A DNA stretch of 64,000 nt from Branchiostoma belcheri (taxonomy: Eukaryota; Chordata; Leptocardii; Amphioxiformes; Branchiostomatidae): the NCBI RefSeq assembly GCF_001625305.1, contig NW_017803268.1, positions 2,376,601-2,440,600 of the forward strand, written 5' to 3'. Position 1 is the stretch's first letter; each line of letters begins with the position of its first letter. The notes below the pieces were generated by a model. The model was not told the DNA's origin and made no database searches. It saw only the letters and a program-made list of their open reading frames with translations. Both the position numbers and the translations under genes were made by a program. Below are positions 1 through 10,742 of the stretch, one piece after another.

Positions 1-187
1 TTTTTTTTTGCACTGGAATTTTTTTTCACCCAGTGCAAAAAGAAACCCCGATAAAAAAAACGCGCCAAAAAGGAGAGTAGCCTATACCAGACTTCGGGAA
101 GCGGCTGGAATGTAGCCCGAGTGTCAGCCTTTTTAGCTTTCGTCCGCTCGGACGGTCCGGTCGGACGAAAGCTAAGCCTGTTAGATG
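1..187. repeat. Hairpin-rich sequence at left edge of window
   Basis: Two inverted repeats are visible. TTTTGCACTGG near position 6 pairs with CCAGTGCAAAA ending near 40, and AGCTTTCGTCCG at about 136 pairs with CGGACGAAAGCT ending at about 173. The segment lies just downstream of the stop codon of the broken MULE gene on the - strand. It may be that element's 3' flank or a terminal structure, but the other end is outside what I can pair, so no family is assigned. Confidence 0.4.
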
Positions 188-1479
188 CTAGCATTCTCTT
201 TTATATACCGATTGATGCAGAAGAGTGGTAATTCTTTGTACTGATTGCATGACCGATTGCATGTACACGGACCAACGACGTGGAGTCCAGATCCTTCCGT
301 TGACCCAGGTACGCTGGACGTAGTCCGCCAGGGTGGTCAGGGCACCTGCTGACTTCCTCCTCAGCTCTTCTAGTGCTGGTGGAATGGCGGCCGCTGGCAA
401 GAAGGGGAGTCCCATGACCCGTCTCACCCATGAGTGTACACGCTGGTCCTCCCGGTATGCCGTCTGTAGTCCATACTCCTGTACCTTCCTCCAGACCGCC
501 TGGCACCAATGGAATGCGCACCCTTTCAGTCGTGCACCAGGAAACACGGATGCAAACGCCTGCCAAGCAGGTGCTTCAAAGTCCATCACGCATTCTTGCA
601 GTTCGATGTCAGCCGGCAGTGCATTTTGCAGTTCTAGGAGTATACGGATCGGTAGTCAATCTCGCGTTTGCTGGACATGAAGGCGTACGCGAGGGGAACT
701 TGCTTGATGACGTCTCCACTTCTGATGAACGCGTGCACCGAGAACAATTGGTAGAAAGGGGCACGCACAACCTTGAAGGTAGAGTCAATATACCAACGAC
801 GGGCTTGTGCGAGGAGGCGAAGCTGGTACGGGGTTGCAAACAGGATGTGTCTTGCTGACGTTGTTGCGGTCGACACGTCGATGTCCCGAACCAGGAAATC
901 TTCCTGGATGTATTCTTCATCAAGTTCAAAGTCCAAATCTTGGGGTTCGGCCGGACGATGCTTGGACTTAGCACGGTTGACACGTCGAATCAGGGCGGCG
1001 TGACTCGGCAAGCCCGGATTGTCTGCATTGGTTTCCATCACCTCATCCACGAGATTAGATGCAGGTTCGAAGATCTGTTGTTGGGCCTTCTCTCTTATCT
1101 CCGACGTGATTTTGGCGCGGATCTCTGCGTCTTGGTGTGCTGGATGGAGGTGATCTGGCAGGCCTGGTTGGAACACATCTCCTGTCTGCACTACCGTTGC
1201 AGGACAGACGATGTTCTTGTTGCGAACGGCGCATCGCCAATGGATCGTTGTCTGCGTTTCCCGCTTGAAGGTATAGCTGTAGCCATCACTGCTGATTAGC
1301 TTGCCCTTGCCTCTTTGTGACGCTCCGGGAACTAGAAGGTAGGTTGTAACCGGCGTGTCGTATGTGACTTGTGGGTCTACAAATGTCTCGTCGTCCGGAT
1401 GCTGCTGAGATAGTTCATGTATGTCCTCGACATCTGACACGGTCTCGTGGCTAAAGTCTGACATACACTCGTCTTCGCC

Positions 1480-1560
1480 GGGTTCGTCAAGCTCGGGCTC
1501 GGGTTCGTCAAGCTCGGGCTCGGGTTCGTCAAGCTCGGGCTCGGGTTCGTCAAGCTCTTC
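1480..1560 (-). repeat. 21-bp tandem repeat coding (DEPEPEL)n
   Basis: Four near-identical 21-bp units starting at 1480, 1501, 1522 and 1543 encode an acidic DEPEPEL repeat between the PHD and FLYWCH parts of the MULE-type protein. The period is a multiple of three, so copy-number change would keep the frame. Confidence 0.85.
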
Positions 1561-1693
1561 ACGCTCCAGGCTGGGCTGCGCGCTTTCGTCAGTCTCCAAA
1601 CTCAGACGCGTGCTTTCGGCTGCAGGTGGCACATCCATGTCCATGGAAGGGGCTTCTTCCCTGGAGGGCTGAGAGCACTGGATGCATTTCCAG

Positions 1694-2148
1694 TAGGGCT
1701 GCGTACCTAAACGTAACATCAGGTACAGGTACATGTACCGGTACAGAGGTTTAGGTACAGGTCCGGACCTGTACCTGTACCCATGGAGGTAAAAATTACC
1801 TCCATGCTGTACCTGATACAGACACAACACAAAAGCAACAAAGGTCGCCAATATGGAGGGAAGGGATAATGACTGACCTCTAACCTGATTTGAGTTTGTT
1901 GACCAATCACAACCCTGGATCAGCCACACTCTCGCGATGTCTCGTGAGACTGAGGATCTCAAATCAATCGACGGTGTTTACGTCTTTTCCAGTGCTAATT
2001 TTTCGTCTTTGTGGTAGGATTTACCTATCTTTAGTCATATACATGGTGTAAACTAGCTATTTCGGTATTCCTGATCCGGTATTTTGGACCTGTACCGAAA
2101 CGATTTTTACGGTATTGGACCGGTACAGTGTACCGGTCCGCAGCCCTA
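1694..2148. mobile_element. Non-autonomous hAT-type element with 8-bp TSD
   Basis: The direct repeat ATTTCCAG occurs at 1686-1693 and again at 2149-2156. Just inside are inverted termini: TAGGGCTGCG at the left, and a right end whose reverse complement is TAGGGCTGCGGACC. An 8-bp target duplication with TIRs starting T/CAGGG is the signature of hAT transposons. The interior has no transposase and carries many copies of GGTACAGGT/ACCTGTACC, resembling the subterminal binding repeats of hAT elements. It sits inside the coding sequence of the PHD finger; removing one TSD copy rejoins TGG AAA TGC in frame. Confidence 0.85.
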
Positions 2149-3083
2149 ATTTCCAGGCTACCAATTCTTGATCAGCCTCCCCCTGGGCCATTCGTCTGTA
2201 GAGATCCCTAGTGATCCCTATAACAAACAAAAAATAATTAATAACTTGCAGACGCACGAAAAAGTGTTTGGTACCCCTGTCATCAGATGAATTTTATATA
2301 ACAACAATACTATTTTTGAAATTACATAACAGAACTAAAGAGAGGGGACAAACTTCTTTGAAAATTGTTACATGTGTTACACTTATGTAATCTCCTCAGA
2401 CACTACACATTTCATTTATGTACAACCATTATAAATGTGGCTTTTGTCATATGGCCATCTGGCATATCAATCTAAAGACCGTGGACTAGCAACATACATG
2501 TATTATGAAGACTTTGAGTTTTTTGAAGTCTCAAACCATGTATAACATGCAAAATGTATAACATGTACCATGTATAAGATGCAAAATGTTAAATCATATT
2601 ACTTGACATAATACATATTGTTAACTCCAATTTTATTTCATGCTTTTGGGTAATAACTTATCTGAATTATTTTGACAATGTTTTTGTACAGAATCAAACT
2701 GCAACAATTTTCAAAAATTTTTACTTTTAAGAAAAGTCTAGAAAAATTGTGCCATGGCTTTTATTCATTCAAAATTCTCACTAAAATTGACATGGAATCT
2801 AGTACAAATGTATCTCTTAAAAATTAAAAAAAAAACGGATTAAGCAATCAAAATTAACTGGTATCTATCATACTTTACATTGATTAAATGTAAGTTAAAC
2901 AGAAGGATTCTCTTACCTGTCTGACAAGTACGGTGCTGCCACTGATCGCATTCGCATTGCAATGCCTCCTGTCGAATCGTTTTCCTGCATGCTACACAAG
3001 TTACCATGGCTGTCGCTCTCCGGTACACTAAATGACTGGACTTTCTTGGATCCCGTTATATGGCCAAGCAATTCAATAGTTCT

Positions 3084-3378
3084 GTTGTCTAACAAAAAGA
3101 TTCGCGGTCTCTGTTGAAGTCATGGTGATTGCCCAAGCCGGCGGTTTGTGACTTCACAAAGCCTCAAAGTCTACAGTTCGAAGTTGTCTAACAAAAAGAC
3201 GCGGTCTCTATTAAAGTCATGGTGATTGCCCAAGCCGGCGGTTTGGGACTTAAAAAAAAACTCAAAGTCTACAGTTCTAAGTTGTCTAACAAAAAGACGC
3301 GGTCTCCATTAAAGTCATGGTGATTGCCCACGCCGGCGGTTTGAGACTTCAAAAAACCTCAAAGTCTTCAGTCCGATG
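3084..3378. repeat. Three tandem ~98-bp repeats upstream of MULE gene
   Basis: Units begin with GTTGTCTAACAAAAAGA at 3084, 3183 and 3281, with spacings of 99 and 98 bp. Each carries the core ATGGTGATTGCCCA followed by GCCGGCGGTTTG. The units lie immediately 5' of the MULE gene start on the - strand, so they could be its upstream repeats. Function is unknown. Confidence 0.85.
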
Positions 3379-3821
3379 TAGTCTTACACGCAGTGCATGA
3401 TGGTGTAGCTTGGGTTGGGAAATCCGCCATTTTGATTTCCCATTTCCTACGGCGAAACGCCTAGTATGTCCCTAGTTTAAATACCAGTTATGAGCGGTTG
3501 CATCTTTGCGGGAAATCAACGAACTCAAGGGAAATGAGTGTCTGTGGAATATAACAAAGTTATGAAAGAACGTTGGGCTCATAACGCTAGACACTGTTTG
3601 TTTTAATTTCATGTCCCGTCCGGAAGTGCACGGTTATGCTAACACACGACAAGATTTGTGGCTGACCTACACACATACAAGAAGTATGACTGAGCTTTAT
3701 TTACAAATACGCATACAGTAAGCAGAACATGTTTACAAAGACCCGGTGTGTAAGTGTATATGCTTGTAAATAGTGTGTGAGACTCAGCTAGCGACCTCAC
3801 TTATAATCTTTGGCGAGCCCG
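3379..3821. other. Unassigned intergenic sequence
   Basis: No ORF or repeat that I can place. A CCGCCATTTTG motif near 3425 resembles a YY1-type promoter element. It may belong to a promoter serving the MULE gene leftward or the candidate exon to the right. Confidence 0.3.
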
Positions 3822-3906
3822 ATGATGACGAGCCCGCCAGCCGAAGGGTCCGTCGCTAAAGATCCGTCGCTAAAACACCCGGCGAGCAAAGAAAAAAAAT
3901 CGAAGG
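3822..3906 (+). CDS. Candidate first coding exon, unrecognised
   Basis: An ATG-ATG start at 3822 opens a short Lys/Ser/Pro-rich reading frame (MMTSPPAEGSVAKDPSLK onward) that runs to a good donor, AAG|GTGAGT, at about 3906. I found no matching downstream exon. Composition resembles the basic tail of a chromatin protein, but that is weak. It could be chance. Confidence 0.2.
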
Positions 3907-3934
3907 TGAGTGTTTTTCTTATATTTTGCGTTGA

Positions 3935-4083
3935 CAGGGCGGTGGGCCGAGTTGACCAGGGCGATGGGCCGAGTTCACCAGGCAGATGGTCCGAGTTGAC
4001 CAGGGCGGTGGGCCGAGTTGACAGGGCGGTGGGCCGAGTTCACCAAATTTGCGATGGGCCGAGTTGGTAATGGTCCGAGTCGT
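3935..4083. repeat. Minisatellite, ~22-bp unit GGGCCGAGTT
   Basis: Six or seven imperfect copies of a unit containing GGGCCGAGTTGACCAGG or GGTCCGAGTT lie head to tail, directly after the candidate donor at 3906. The overlapping short ORFs on both strands are products of the repetition. Confidence 0.8.
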
Positions 4084-4217
4084 CCTGATTCCCTTGGTCA
4101 AACCCTGTATAAAAGCTTTCAGCAGGGCAGATGCAGCTGTGGCCTATCTATAGCCTCCTCGTTAACACTTGATGAAGAACCAAAACGCAAAAGTCTTTGT
4201 TATATCCATTGGTCCAG

Positions 4218-4700
4218 TAGCCTGGGTACCATCCAGAGCTAGCTATATTATCTCATTTTTTTTAGTTCAGATAACTATTTCATTCCATACACGTGCTAAG
4301 AACCTTTACCTGTGTTAACACATAATTTTTTCTAACTAATAAAAGTTAGAGGGGTGTTAACTCATTTTTTCACTAGTAGAAGTTACATGAAATCTCTTAT
4401 TAGTGAAACAATGAGTTAGAGGGGTGTTAACTCATTTTTTTCACTAGTAGAGATTGTATGAAATCTCTTACTAGTGAAAAAATGAGTTAGAGGGATGTTA
4501 ACTAATTTTTTCACTAATATATGATAATTCATTGGGCTAAAAGTACAAACTATGCATTAGCACCACTTTTTCTGTTAACACGTGTTTTACCCACTTTTTC
4601 CAATCTAACTAAATAAATGTGCTAAATAATCAAGTCTTACCAACTGGTCGGTAGCGACTGTGGGAGCGGTATAAAACTAACCAGGGTGGTACCCAGGCTA
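4218..4700. mobile_element. MITE with TAGCCTGGGTACC termini and internal hairpin array
   Basis: TAGCCTGGGTACCATCC at 4218-4234 is mirrored by GGGTGGTACCCAGGCTA at 4684-4700. Inside, at about 4335-4530, a ~90-bp unit is repeated: GTTAGAGGGGTGTTAACTCA, then TTTTTTCACTAGTAGA, then TCTCTTACTAGTGAAA. Each unit is itself an inverted repeat (TTTTTCACTA/TAGTGAAA, AATGAGTT/AACTCATT). The same outer terminus recurs at 18765-18819. No transposase is encoded. Confidence 0.65.
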
Positions 4701-4809
4701 TTGGGCCAGCCCCTGTGTGCTAAATAACGCCATATTTACATTTAAGGACCATGTCGTTTAGCAGGGCAACTGTGGCCTCCTCCGTAACACCGAAGAGCCA
4801 AAAGTCCAT

Positions 4810-5045
4810 TTAACTTCTACTCAGAGTACTCGATTTGTAACCCGGGGAGGTCGTGAGTTCAAACCCCGGCCGGGTCATACCAAAGACTTTTTGATAAATG
4901 GTACATACTGCTTTCACAAAGCACAAAGCATTTATGAGGAAGAGTATAGGAAGGTCAAACACATAACACTACCAGCGGGCTAGCCCCCTGCTGTTGTGCT
5001 TGCACAACTGTGTGGCCCAAGGGCTACAGAAATGGTCACCACCCA
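4810..5045 (+). mobile_element. tRNA-derived SINE, BfSINE1-like
   Basis: A box-B-like stretch, GTGAGTTCAAACCCCGG at about 4852, follows a degenerate tRNA-like head (CTCGATTTGTAACCCGGGG). A non-tRNA body follows, containing AACACTACCAGCGGGCTAGC and GTGTGGCCCAAGGGCTACAG. This layout resembles the amphioxus SINE I know as BfSINE1, named from memory. It is not a functional tRNA gene, since the acceptor stem cannot be completed. Confidence 0.6.
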
Positions 5046-5276
5046 TATGCTACGCAAGTAGTGGAACGGAACCTTCTCCTTCACTGTGTACTAGTACTAT
5101 GATAACAATGATAACTCGTATGCAGCTTCATACAATGGAGCATACTTCATATCATGTAGATGTATGAAATCTGTGTTGCTTTCAAAAGAGGAGAATTTCT
5201 GGACATGTATTTGAGATGCTCAGCATGGAAAGTTTTATCTGGTAATTCTACTGCTTATAATTAATTCTCTTACTAT

Positions 5277-5418
5277 CCAAGCAGAGGTTGGTGGGGAAGA
5301 CTTTGAACTTTCTATCATGCATATGTCCCGTTTTCTGAAGCTACTGTTGGTGGGGAGTAGAGATAAAATGAGCCACATGATAGAAAGGTCACAATCTTCC
5401 CCACCAACCTCTGCTTGG
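5277..5418. mobile_element. Short palindromic MITE (CCAAGCAGAGGTTGG ends)
   Basis: CCAAGCAGAGGTTGGTGGGG at 5277 is mirrored by CCCCACCAACCTCTGCTTGG ending at 5418. A second pair, CTTTCTATCATG and CATGATAGAAAG, lies just inside. The whole 142 bp can fold into one hairpin. The half-motif CCAAGCAGAGGTT or CCAAGCAGATG also occurs near 6967, 18557 and 18720. Confidence 0.75.
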
Positions 5419-5435
5419 AGTGAAATCCATCTCTT

Positions 5436-5640
5436 TTTATGTTTACCGATGGAAAACATATTGCTTTGCTCAGTTTCTTCTTCTTCTTCTCCAAACAGTG
5501 ACCTCTGACCTGAACCAATGTTTTGTCTGCTGCCACGGTAACGCGTTGGAGTACATCATGTAACAATTTCATAGTAAGAGGGATTTAGACTCCTGTCTGA
5601 CCATATGTATGAATGTGTTTGAGTAAGAATTAATTTATTC
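5436..5640 (+). repeat. Dispersed repeat family F, copy 1
   Basis: This copy shares GGAAAACATATTG, GCTCAGTTTCTTC, GGGATTTAGACTCCTGTC and GTTTGAGTAAGAATTA, in the same order, with 40926-41145 (+) and 15861-16125 (-). A more divergent relative lies at about 16720-16890. No coding potential. Probably an old non-autonomous transposon, type unknown. Confidence 0.7.
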
Positions 5641-6758
5641 TTCGATTTTAACCGTCGGAATATCTCAAGCGGTTCAATGACTTATATCGCGAATAACTTG
5701 TTCACGTATAAGGCGCTTACGCAAGTGAATAATAACCTTCATCCTGTAGCTGTGTTAAATACAAACACGTTATGATAATATTTTCTCTCTTCTTTGTGGA
5801 TGAACCTTTGTTATTGTCGTCACGCAGTCTTTCATGACGGAGGTTTCTCACAAGTGCGCGCGACATCGGAAGTTCAAACGACTGTTGAATGACCTCTGAG
5901 TCATAGGATTTCTCTCAAGAGAGAGATATTTAGTCTACCGAGGTGTAAAATTAGACTATGTTGTCGAATGTGTAGGTGTATTTATAGTCTTTTTAACATC
6001 CGTCTCGAGTGTAAGTGCAACCTGAGCTGTTCAACTTTAGTTTTAAGCGTTGTTGGGATAGTACAGTTAGCCATGAGTCGGACCAGACTACTATAGTAGT
6101 AGGTTTGATCTACTGACACTGGGATAGACTCTTACTCTACTGGATAACTTTGAAACTGTGGTGGGTTCTTTATCGTGCATGATGTGTAGCTTTGCTTGTT
6201 ATACCTTAAATCTTAAATGTAGCCTTACCATGTACGTATACTCTTATGTATGTCATGTATGTGCTTGTACTTGTATATGGCTTGAATCGTCGGGAATTTC
6301 CCAGATGTTAATGTTTATGTTTGGTGAATGTTTATTTGAGCTGTAGAGTCAGTGAATTCACTTTCTCATTCATATCCAAGGCCAAAGTGTTGTCTGTTCG
6401 GTGTAGTCCGATGATTCTATCTAGACCGACCTGGTTCATTCCGTTATGCATGTGTAGTTCAGAAAAGTATTTTACTATATAGTAAAACGTGTTAATTGGA
6501 ATCATAAGTAATTCACCACTTGCTGGTGAATTAATGGGATAATAGGAGTGTTTTACAATCTATTTATTTATTTATTGGATTTATTTATTTATTGAATTTA
6601 TTTATTGTTTTACAATCCTTGTGACAAAATGGGATACTAGTCTTTCCCTTCAATAGCTATCCCATGTAAACAGTACAAGTGTATACGCACGTAGTTAGCA
6701 CGCTTTTCGAAAAGAAAAAAAAATTAGTACACCTCCTGTGTCCTTCGCATACTTGTCG
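5641..6758. other. Intergenic, no gene seen
   Basis: AT-rich sequence with only short spurious ORFs. A TTTATTTATT simple repeat occupies about 6562-6607. No splice-flanked exon or RNA gene is recognised. Confidence 0.6.
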
Positions 6759-6840
6759 GCGGAGGGACGATTTTGCTGCCGAGGGAGTTTAGCCGTGGAG
6801 AGAAAGTTTCGCACTCGTTGGAGCAAAATCGTCCCTCCGC
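6759..6840. repeat. 82-bp palindrome with perfect 19-bp arms
   Basis: GCGGAGGGACGATTTTGCT at 6759-6777 is exactly reverse complementary to AGCAAAATCGTCCCTCCGC at 6822-6840, with a 44-bp loop. No family is assigned; it may be a very short MITE. Confidence 0.7.
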
Positions 6841-6960
6841 GGCATATTACTCGCGTCGCTCACTGAAAAAAATAACGCCGACGCCCAACAAGTCTGCGAA
6901 GGAGGCTACTAAAAAAGGACTAAACAGCAAAAGCTCCCTAACTGTTTTATAATACAGTAT

Positions 6961-7160
6961 ACTACTCTCCAAGCAGAGGTTTGGGCTTCGGCTTATTTTG
7001 CGTGTTTTTTTAGTAGAGTAACAAATGCTAACTGCCCGGCAAATGGATACTGCCTGGCCAATCATAATTGGCTTGCAGCCACCAAAACTTGGAGATTGCC
7101 AAAACACGTGAGGGTCCACGAGGCCACAGAATATACGTGCCCGCCAACACGGTCTTTGTT
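6961..7160. repeat. Dispersed repeat family D, copy 1
   Basis: It shares CAGAGGTTTG, CGGCTTATTTT, AATGGATA, CTGCCTGGCCAAT and TGCAGCCACCAAAA, in order, with 17456-17660. Parts (GGCCAGGCAGTATCCATT) also appear in the palindrome at 17878-18030. Non-coding. Confidence 0.6.
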
Positions 7161-7468
7161 GACGTAACCTAGTCTTCGTCACATGTCATGGCCTAGTTCC
7201 GTAAATACACGTATTTCGTCAGGATTAATTATGCACAAACACAAACTAAATTTGATTCAAGGTCAAGAACTTCCATAGCGACATTTTTTTAGCTCCTTGC
7301 TATAACGCGTTCGGTCTCCGATTGGCCTTTAATACGAGTCGGTTGTCTTCGGGTACCTTCGGCAAACGTTCGTATCATGGTAACATTATATGTAGCTATC
7401 TTCTTTCAGCAATGTCAGATGTATTTGTATGATACATGTTTTATAACTCGATGAAGATTATCTACATA

Positions 7469-10400
7469 ACGGAGGGGGCCCCGAGTTCGCCACTGTACCC
7501 CGAGTTCGCCACTTTGTGTTTCCTTTATTTTTTACGTGGAAAGGTAGAATGTTAGGGCTACTTCAATGATACTTCGAAACTAGGACAACCAAAGATTAAT
7601 ATGCATGTAGTATTCTGTTCAGGTCTAGTCAAGCGGAGATCTGCGTAACAACAACGGGGAGAGAGGACGCACGGCATGGGCACCACGTTTGGGTCGCGTG
7701 GCTGGCGACAGCGACCGTCTTCTATTCTCTGATTGTTTTAAATCGAAAAAATGGTTCTGGAAACTAGATATTATATGAAAAGACTTCTTAAAGATAACAA
7801 GAAACTGCAAAATAAAGATGGATGGGAAAGTCTCCCGTCTTGTGCATGTTTGAACCAGTTATTTCGGTAATGTTGTGGAAGTTTTTTTGGCGTCGAACGC
7901 CTGACTTATCGATCGAACGTGCTCTCATTTCGGGTGGTTCGAATTTCCGAAGTTGAAGAATGGAGACATGAAAAGGTAAGATCTCGTTACATTATCTATA
8001 GATAGTCTGACAAATCGAGTCTATAGACACAAGAGAATGATATGTAGGATATAATATCCATAGAGTTACATTTCATGAGAGAAACCTCTCCTTTTACCGC
8101 CGCTGCCGTATTATCGGTGCGGCTGCTCTCTCCCCTAAACTTGTTTGTAAACTTCTCATAGTCCAATGTGTTTGGGAGGTCTTACATCGTGGTAAACAAT
8201 ATTAAACCTTTATTACCGTAAATGTCCGAATAAAGTACGCACTTTTAAAAACTTTTCAAAATACAAAAAGTGTCTCAGGCCGCCGCCAAAGTCGGGGTGC
8301 TTACCTTATTTGAGGTTTTCCCCGACAGATCCAACGACTACCGACGAATATAGCGAAAACCGGCAAGGAGAAGAATTGAAGCGCACGACATCGATTCGTA
8401 CATAACATGTCGGATGATAATGTTGACGAGTGGAAATAAAAGTTCAACTTTAATAAAGGAACGTATTCCATTTGTGTATCATCGATATTGACACGAAATT
8501 GCGGCAAAACGAGAAGACGCATGGTAAGATAATCTAGGTCACTCACGTCGCGGTGTTCGGTCATGCTGACGGGACGGTCGCCAGCCAGCCGCCGATCTCA
8601 GTTGAACCCCGGCCGAAAAGAAATACCCCCGTAATTATTAACGCAATTCTAAGAGGGTTATGAGTGGTAAGATTTAAAATGGTCCGCAAGCCGTGATTGT
8701 TCTTGATCGTCGTAACGTAGTGAATAACGTTATAACATGACAGTTGTGCTTCACCTGATGGTCAGTTCTAATGCACTTTCGGCTCTAGTGAAACACAGAA
8801 ATATTCAACAAATGTTATATCCAAGCCGTTACAAAGGTTCAAATGACAGAAATCTTTTCACTTCGTATCACAAATGTCTTTAAATATTAATAGATGCCGC
8901 AGAAAATTATTTTGTAGCGGGACTATACCAGCCAGTACTACGTTAAAATGCTGGGTAGGTGTACACGGCATGGCCCTACAATGATAGGGTTTTTCGGGCG
9001 AAGTCTTTGAAATCTTTTGCTGCCCGCCGGTGGGTGGGGCCCATGTGCGTGCTGCTGTGGGCGTGACGCCGCTTTGTCTGGCCAGGACGTGCCGTCGTCT
9101 TGGCAACGCAACGTGGGAAGCCAGCGGCCAGAAGCTTTTCATGCTGGGAAGTTTTTATTCCTTTGATTTTGTGACATGAGCAGTAGTTTACTAAACGAGA
9201 TATTTTAAAGAACTTTTTCGCTCTCTCCGTTCAGAATTGCATGTCCCGGCAGCCCTTCGTTGTTGTTTTGGTTTCGGTGTCAAATTTTAAATACGCTAGC
9301 ACATAAATTCTCCGACCATTCCCACTTCTCCGCCTCGATCATTTGTTGCTCACCGATGGGCGGTCAATCAGCGCTGACGTGGTTTAGAACGTGGCGAGCG
9401 GCGCCGCGGCACCGGCAAGAACAGTCCCCTTACGTCGGCGGAAACTTACCCACGTCTCTCGTTCCGATGCGCCGCAAAGTACTTCATTTAAAACCGCGTA
9501 CCTGAAAACAGGAAAAGGGAATAATTGAGTTTGGAGGTGTGAACAACAACGTAGTCTACTCTCCTTGATGCTATTATATCACCAAATCCACTGCCCCCAT
9601 CCACAAACCAAAAAAAAAAAAAAATGTAGGGAAAAATAACGTCCCCGGACGGTAGCAAAAAAAAAACCAACAACTTCTTTCTCCAGGCTCCCGCTCGACG
9701 GGTGCTGGTGTCTGGACGCCCGCAACAGTTCAGGCCGATGGGAATGCTGCTGAAACGTAGGACCTCGCGTCGTGCCGGTGAGAAGGGGCGGGGAATTCCA
9801 CAAAGAGTGCTCCGCCCTCCATTTCTCTGAAGTTGCCGTGCTGCGCATATGAGTGTAGCAGGATCTCGTGGTATTAACGCGAAAGTCACGCTGTATTTTC
9901 CGTAATTACGCTTCTCCCTGCCAAATCTAACCAAGGACATTTTAGCCGTATTCCCGCGTTAATTTCAGGGTATTCCTGCGACAAAGTGGCAACTGTAACG
10001 TAGGTTGTACTGTACGTTCTTTCCTGGAACAAGTTGCCGTGAGCAGCGTACGCAACACATTGCAACCCTTCACTTATGCGCCGTTAAATAGATGTTGGTA
10101 TGGACTCTTGATCAAAGCTGTAAGTTTCAGTTTTACGTCGGTAGCATGATAAAAGTAACATTATATCAAATAAATACTCAAAAGCCCACTTGTATATTCA
10201 TGGTTCAGTAATATGCTGGACTCTGGAACGCCGAACATGACCCACAGTTACGTCGCAGAGGACCGACCTTGTTATGTCCAAATAAATGGCGCGTTTCGTT
10301 CCGATGCGCCACAAAGTATTTGTTTTACTACCCCCAAACGAGTAAGCGTTAACTCTAGGAATAAAATCCAAAGGCTAAAAAACACTTTCAATCCATATTT

Positions 10401-10651
10401 TGATACTTCCTGACAAATTATAAAAAGTGGCGAACTCGGGGTACACCCTTGGAACTACCGCCCTAGTTACGTCGCAAAGTAGAAGGTTGACCCTTGACCT
10501 CAACGTTCGATCAATCACCATGGTAACACGTATGTAAAAAGTCTAACAAAAACTCTTTCGACATGGCCATATATCATCAAGAGGTTCATGGAATTTTCCT
10601 TTGAAATGTGTGATTTATGTTAAAAAGTGGCGAACTCGGGGCCCCCTCCGT
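7469..10651. mobile_element. 3.2-kb block bounded by perfect 26-bp TIRs and TA
   Basis: ACGGAGGGGGCCCCGAGTTC and the next 6 bases at 7469-7494 are an exact inverted copy of 10626-10651, and each end is flanked by TA. The inner motif CCCCGAGTTCGCCACTTT is repeated just inside the left end (to about 7514), and inverted at about 10424-10443 inside the right end, so both termini are doubled. TA targets suggest a Tc1/mariner-related element. The interior has only short ORFs without recognisable transposase motifs. An internal CGTTCCGATGCGCC-CAAAGTA motif occurs at about 9461 and 10298. It reads as a large non-autonomous element. Confidence 0.6.
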
Positions 10652-10718
10652 TACTTGATTTTGTACTTGTATAGTTGCTAATGGGGGATCAATAACGCAC
10701 CTTGCAAGCACAGACTAT

Positions 10719-10742
10719 ATAATATATATATATATATATATA
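10719..10742. repeat. (TA)n microsatellite
   Basis: Alternating TA run just outside the right end of the 3.2-kb element. Confidence 0.85.

Larger units (their letters stand above)
188..3007 (-). pseudogene. Broken PHD finger - FLYWCH - MULE transposase gene
   Basis: The gene reads leftward. Exon A (3007-2917) starts at an ATG in a GCCATGG context and encodes the first part of a PHD finger (CVAC, then CECDQWQHRTC). It ends at a donor G|GTAAGA in phase 1. Exon B begins at 2217 after TTATAG and supplies the last zinc ligands (WKCIQC), but a 455-bp hAT-type insert separates WK from CIQC. Then follow an acidic DEPEPEL repeat, a FLYWCH zinc finger (YSYTFKR, HWRCAVRNKNIVCPA) and a MULE transposase domain with WYIDSTFKVVRAPF. 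A frame break near 630, directly after REIDYRSVYS, puts the rest (MDFEAPAW, CAFHWCQAVWRKV, ending at 188) in another frame. MULE-type enzymes use a DDE catalytic core; the two Asp-containing segments are present but in different frames. It is an inactive element, or a decayed domesticated copy. Confidence 0.75.

Noticed and set aside
9488..9940. 150-codon - strand ORF in the 3.2-kb element
   Set aside because: Low-complexity Phe runs from an A-tract and no transposase or other motif.
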